Under the pieces are notes generated by a model. That model did no database searches, was not told the origin of the DNA, and saw nothing but the letters and a program-made list of their open reading frames with translations. Position numbers and translations under genes: made by a program. Of a DNA stretch of 64,000 bases, positions 61,849 through 64,000 are shown piece after piece. The stretch's first letter is position 1. Each line of letters begins with the position of its first letter. Origin of the DNA: Nodosilinea sp. LEGE 06152 (GTDB lineage Bacteria > Cyanobacteriota > Cyanobacteriia > Phormidesmidales > Phormidesmidaceae); NCBI RefSeq assembly GCF_015207525.1, contig NZ_JADEWR010000011.1, positions 1 to 64,000 of the forward strand, read 5' to 3'.

Positions 61849-62319
61849 ATGTCCCGCCGTACCGTTGTTCAAAAGCGTCCTATCCCGCCCGATTCTGTCT
61901 ACAACAGCCGCCTGATCACCATGATGAGTCGTCGGCTTATGACCAGTGGCAAAAAATCCCTGGCTGACAAAATCATCTACAACTCCTTCACCATTATCAA
62001 GGAGCGCAGTGGCGGTGATCCTCTAGACGTGTTTGAACGGGCTGTGCGCAACGCGTCACCCTTGGTAGAGGTCAAGGCTCGCCGGGTGGGTGGTGCTACC
62101 TATCAGGTGCCAATGGAAGTGCGCTCTGAGCGTAGCGTGGCCCTGGCCCTGCGCTGGCTTACCCAGTTTGCCCGCCAGCGTCCTGGCAAATCTATGGCAA
62201 TCAGGTTGGCTAACGAGCTGATGGATGCAGCTAACGAAACTGGCGGTGCCGTTCGCAAGCGGGAGGAAACTCACCGGATGGCAGAAGCTAACAAAGCATT
62301 CGCTCACTATCGCTACTAA
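61849..62319 (+). CDS. rpsG: 30S ribosomal protein S7 (156 aa)
   Basis: A primary 16S rRNA-binding protein of the 30S head: [88 protein letters not shown] at the C-terminus. The length is standard. It is second in the str operon. The 204 bases between rpsL and rpsG are longer than usual and hold no recognisable gene, so an additional promoter or attenuator there is possible. Confidence 0.98.
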   Translation: MSRRTVVQKRPIPPDSVYNSRLITMMSRRLMTSGKKSLADKIIYNSFTIIKERSGGDPLDVFERAVRNASPLVEVKARRVGGATYQVPMEVRSERSVALALRWLTQFARQRPGKSMAIRLANELMDAANETGGAVRKREETHRMAEANKAFAHYRY

Positions 62320-62440
62320 ACCCGTCCGTTTCTGCAGCGCCAAAGCGTTGGGTTCGTTGGCGATCGCTGTTTTCGCTTTCTACAATAAAGCTGTTCCGGT
62401 GTACCGAGACGGTCGACCCTAGCATGACGAGGAGGTATCT

Positions 62441-64000
62441 GTGGCACGGATAACGCCCCTAGAACGGGTTAGAAACATTGGTATTGCGGCCCATATTGAC
62501 GCCGGCAAAACCACCACCACAGAGCGGATTTTGTTCTACTCGGGCATCGTCCACAAAATTGGCGAGGTGCACGAGGGCACGGCCGTTACCGACTGGATGG
62601 AGCAGGAGCGTGAGCGGGGGATCACGATCACGGCAGCGGCTATTACCACCAACTGGCGTGATAACCAGATCAATATTATTGATACCCCAGGCCACGTTGA
62701 CTTCACCATTGAAGTCGAGCGTTCTATGCGCGTTTTAGACGGGGTAATCGCGGTATTCGACTCGGTAGGAGGGGTACAGCCTCAGTCGGAAACCGTTTGG
62801 CGTCAGGCAAATCGTTACCAGGTCCCTCGCATTGCCTTCGTCAACAAGATGGACCGTACCGGGGCAGACTTCTTCAAAGTTTGTGGTCAACTGCGCGATC
62901 GCCTAGGCGCAAATGCAGTACCAGTTCAGGTTCCCGTCGGGGCTGAGGTCGGCTTTCAGGGCGTCGTTGATCTAGTCGCCATGCGCGCCCGCATATACCA
63001 CGACGACCTAGGTCAAAATTTTGAAGACATGGAGATACCGGCCGATGTACAGGATGTGGCAGAGGAGTATCGAGCCAAGCTAGTGGAAGCGGTGGCTGAA
63101 ACTGACGATCTCCTGATGGAGAAGTATTTTGAAGGGCAACCGCTGTCCGCCGAGGAAATCGCGACCGCCCTTCGCAAAGGCACAATTAAGGGCACGATTG
63201 TGCCCGTTTTATGCGGTTCTGCCTTTAAAAACAAGGGTGTACAGCTGCTTCTAGATGCGGTTGTTGACTATCTTCCCTCCCCCGTTGAAGTGCCGCCGAT
63301 CCAAGGGCAGCTGCCCAGCGGTGAGACTGCGGAGCGCCCCGCCGATGACGATGCACCTTTGGCCGCTTTGGCCTTCAAAATAATGGCCGACCCCTACGGG
63401 CGGCTTACCTTTGTGCGGGTTTATTCGGGGGTGCTCAAAAAGGGCAGCTACATCTACAACGCTACCAAAGACAAAAAAGAACGGATCTCCCGGTTGATTG
63501 TCCTTAAGGCCGACGATCGCATTGAAGTCGATGAACTGCGGGCTGGGGATTTAGGAGCCGCTATTGGTCTCAAAGACACCTTCACCGGGGACACGATCTG
63601 TGATCCTGCCGACCCCATTGTCCTAGAATCCCTCTTTGTGCCGGAGCCCGTAATCTCCGTGGCCGTGGAGCCCAAGACAAAGCAGGATATGGATAAGCTG
63701 GCCAAGGCTCTACAATCGCTGTCTGAAGAAGATCCTACGTTCCGAGTTAGCACGAACCCTGAAACCAATCAAACGGTGATTGCAGGCATGGGCGAGCTGC
63801 ACCTAGACATTCTCGTCGATCGCATGCTGCGCGAGTTCAAGGTGGAGGCCAACATTGGCGCACCCCAGGTGGCCTACCGTGAAACTATCCGCAAAGCCAC
63901 CACGGCCGAAGGTAAGTTCATCCGCCAAAGCGGTGGTAAAGGCCAATATGGCCACGTTGTAGTTGAGGTAGAACCCGCTGAGGAAAGCAGCGGATTTGAG
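62441..64000 (+). CDS. fusA: Elongation factor G, N-terminal part (cut by window end)
   Basis: A translational GTPase driving translocation. It starts at GTG 62441, with GAGGAGG about 6 bases upstream, and 520 codons are seen before the window ends. G1 [15 protein letters not shown], switch [13 protein letters not shown]3 [17 protein letters not shown]4 [10 protein letters not shown] and G5 [11 protein letters not shown] are intact; domain II begins at about residue 300, and the [13 protein letters not shown] stretch ([12 protein letters not shown]) belongs to domain IV. Third gene of the str operon; tufA would be expected next. Confidence 0.97.
   Translation, partial: MARITPLERVRNIGIAAHIDAGKTTTTERILFYSGIVHKIGEVHEGTAVTDWMEQERERGITITAAAITTNWRDNQINIIDTPGHVDFTIEVERSMRVLDGVIAVFDSVGGVQPQSETVWRQANRYQVPRIAFVNKMDRTGADFFKVCGQLRDRLGANAVPVQVPVGAEVGFQGVVDLVAMRARIYHDDLGQNFEDMEIPADVQDVAEEYRAKLVEAVAETDDLLMEKYFEGQPLSAEEIATALRKGTIKGTIVPVLCGSAFKNKGVQLLLDAVVDYLPSPVEVPPIQGQLPSGETAERPADDDAPLAALAFKIMADPYGRLTFVRVYSGVLKKGSYIYNATKDKKERISRLIVLKADDRIEVDELRAGDLGAAIGLKDTFTGDTICDPADPIVLESLFVPEPVISVAVEPKTKQDMDKLAKALQSLSEEDPTFRVSTNPETNQTVIAGMGELHLDILVDRMLREFKVEANIGAPQVAYRETIRKATTAEGKFIRQSGGKGQYGHVVVEVEPAEESSGFE

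Overview
The window looks like a cyanobacterial chromosome of moderately high GC. The evidence is the phycobilin enzyme PcyA, a ferredoxin-type glutamate synthase, an RNase E ending in the cyanobacterial arginine-rich tail, a glycine-rich RRM protein, an RNase J, and the HIP1 octamer GCGATCGC scattered throughout. The mix of genes suggests a Leptolyngbya/Nodosilinea-like lineage, but genus cannot be fixed from sequence reading alone. Most of the window is core metabolism and RNA/protein machinery. I found no CRISPR array, prophage or obvious new defence system; the novelty lies in regulation, small genes and repeats.

Layout. 1-2.2 kb: the edge of an IS1-type insertion sequence, a small unknown gene, and a UPF0175/DUF3368 toxin-antitoxin-like pair. 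1.5-5.8 kb: a stress/detoxification block (double cupin, FMN-dependent PNPOx-like protein, LysE exporter, glutathione transferase, divergent TetR regulator, OsmC), with two copies of a palindromic operator between the transferase and tetR. 5.8-9 kb: a deleted DUF4058 gene and glucan phosphorylase. 9.2-13.9 kb: small proteins, the RNA-binding protein, the ribosome-assembly GTPase RbgA, PadR with a divergent Coq4-like gene, and a universal stress protein. 14-15.4 kb: pgk with a very strong terminator, then a transposase relic. 16-20 kb: a three-gene polysaccharide cluster (FAD oxidoreductase, glycosyltransferase, flippase). 20.7-28.4 kb: AI-2E transporter, pcyA, gmk, NYN-domain protein, aldehyde dehydrogenase and 8-oxoguanine-deaminase-like enzyme. 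28.4-31.6 kb: phytochelatin synthase, two Uma2 proteins and a pirin.

31.6-42.3 kb holds two divergent core blocks: tig-clpP-clpX followed by an alpha/beta hydrolase and bioA on the minus strand, and asd-dapA-rnj on the plus strand. 42.3-45.6 kb is rne-rnhB behind a long leader. 46.3-49.3 kb is gene-poor around tRNA-Leu(UAG) and a lone membrane protein. 49.3-52.5 kb has DUF3143, J-domain, YaaW-like and renalase-like genes plus a 59-residue basic protein. 52.8-57.5 kb is ferredoxin-GOGAT. The right end runs through a secreted phosphodiester-glycosidase-type protein, a small mannose-6-phosphate-isomerase-type cupin and an IscA-like protein into the str operon (rpsL, rpsG, fusA; fusA is cut by the window end).

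Repeats are a theme: G-rich 16-mer arrays at three gene borders, two copies of a roughly 130 bp terminal-inverted-repeat element in divergent promoters, direct copies of a GTAGGGTGCATAACGC-type repeat bracketing rbgA, and several hairpins whose stems contain HIP1. No database search or folding calculation was possible; family names come from recognising motifs.
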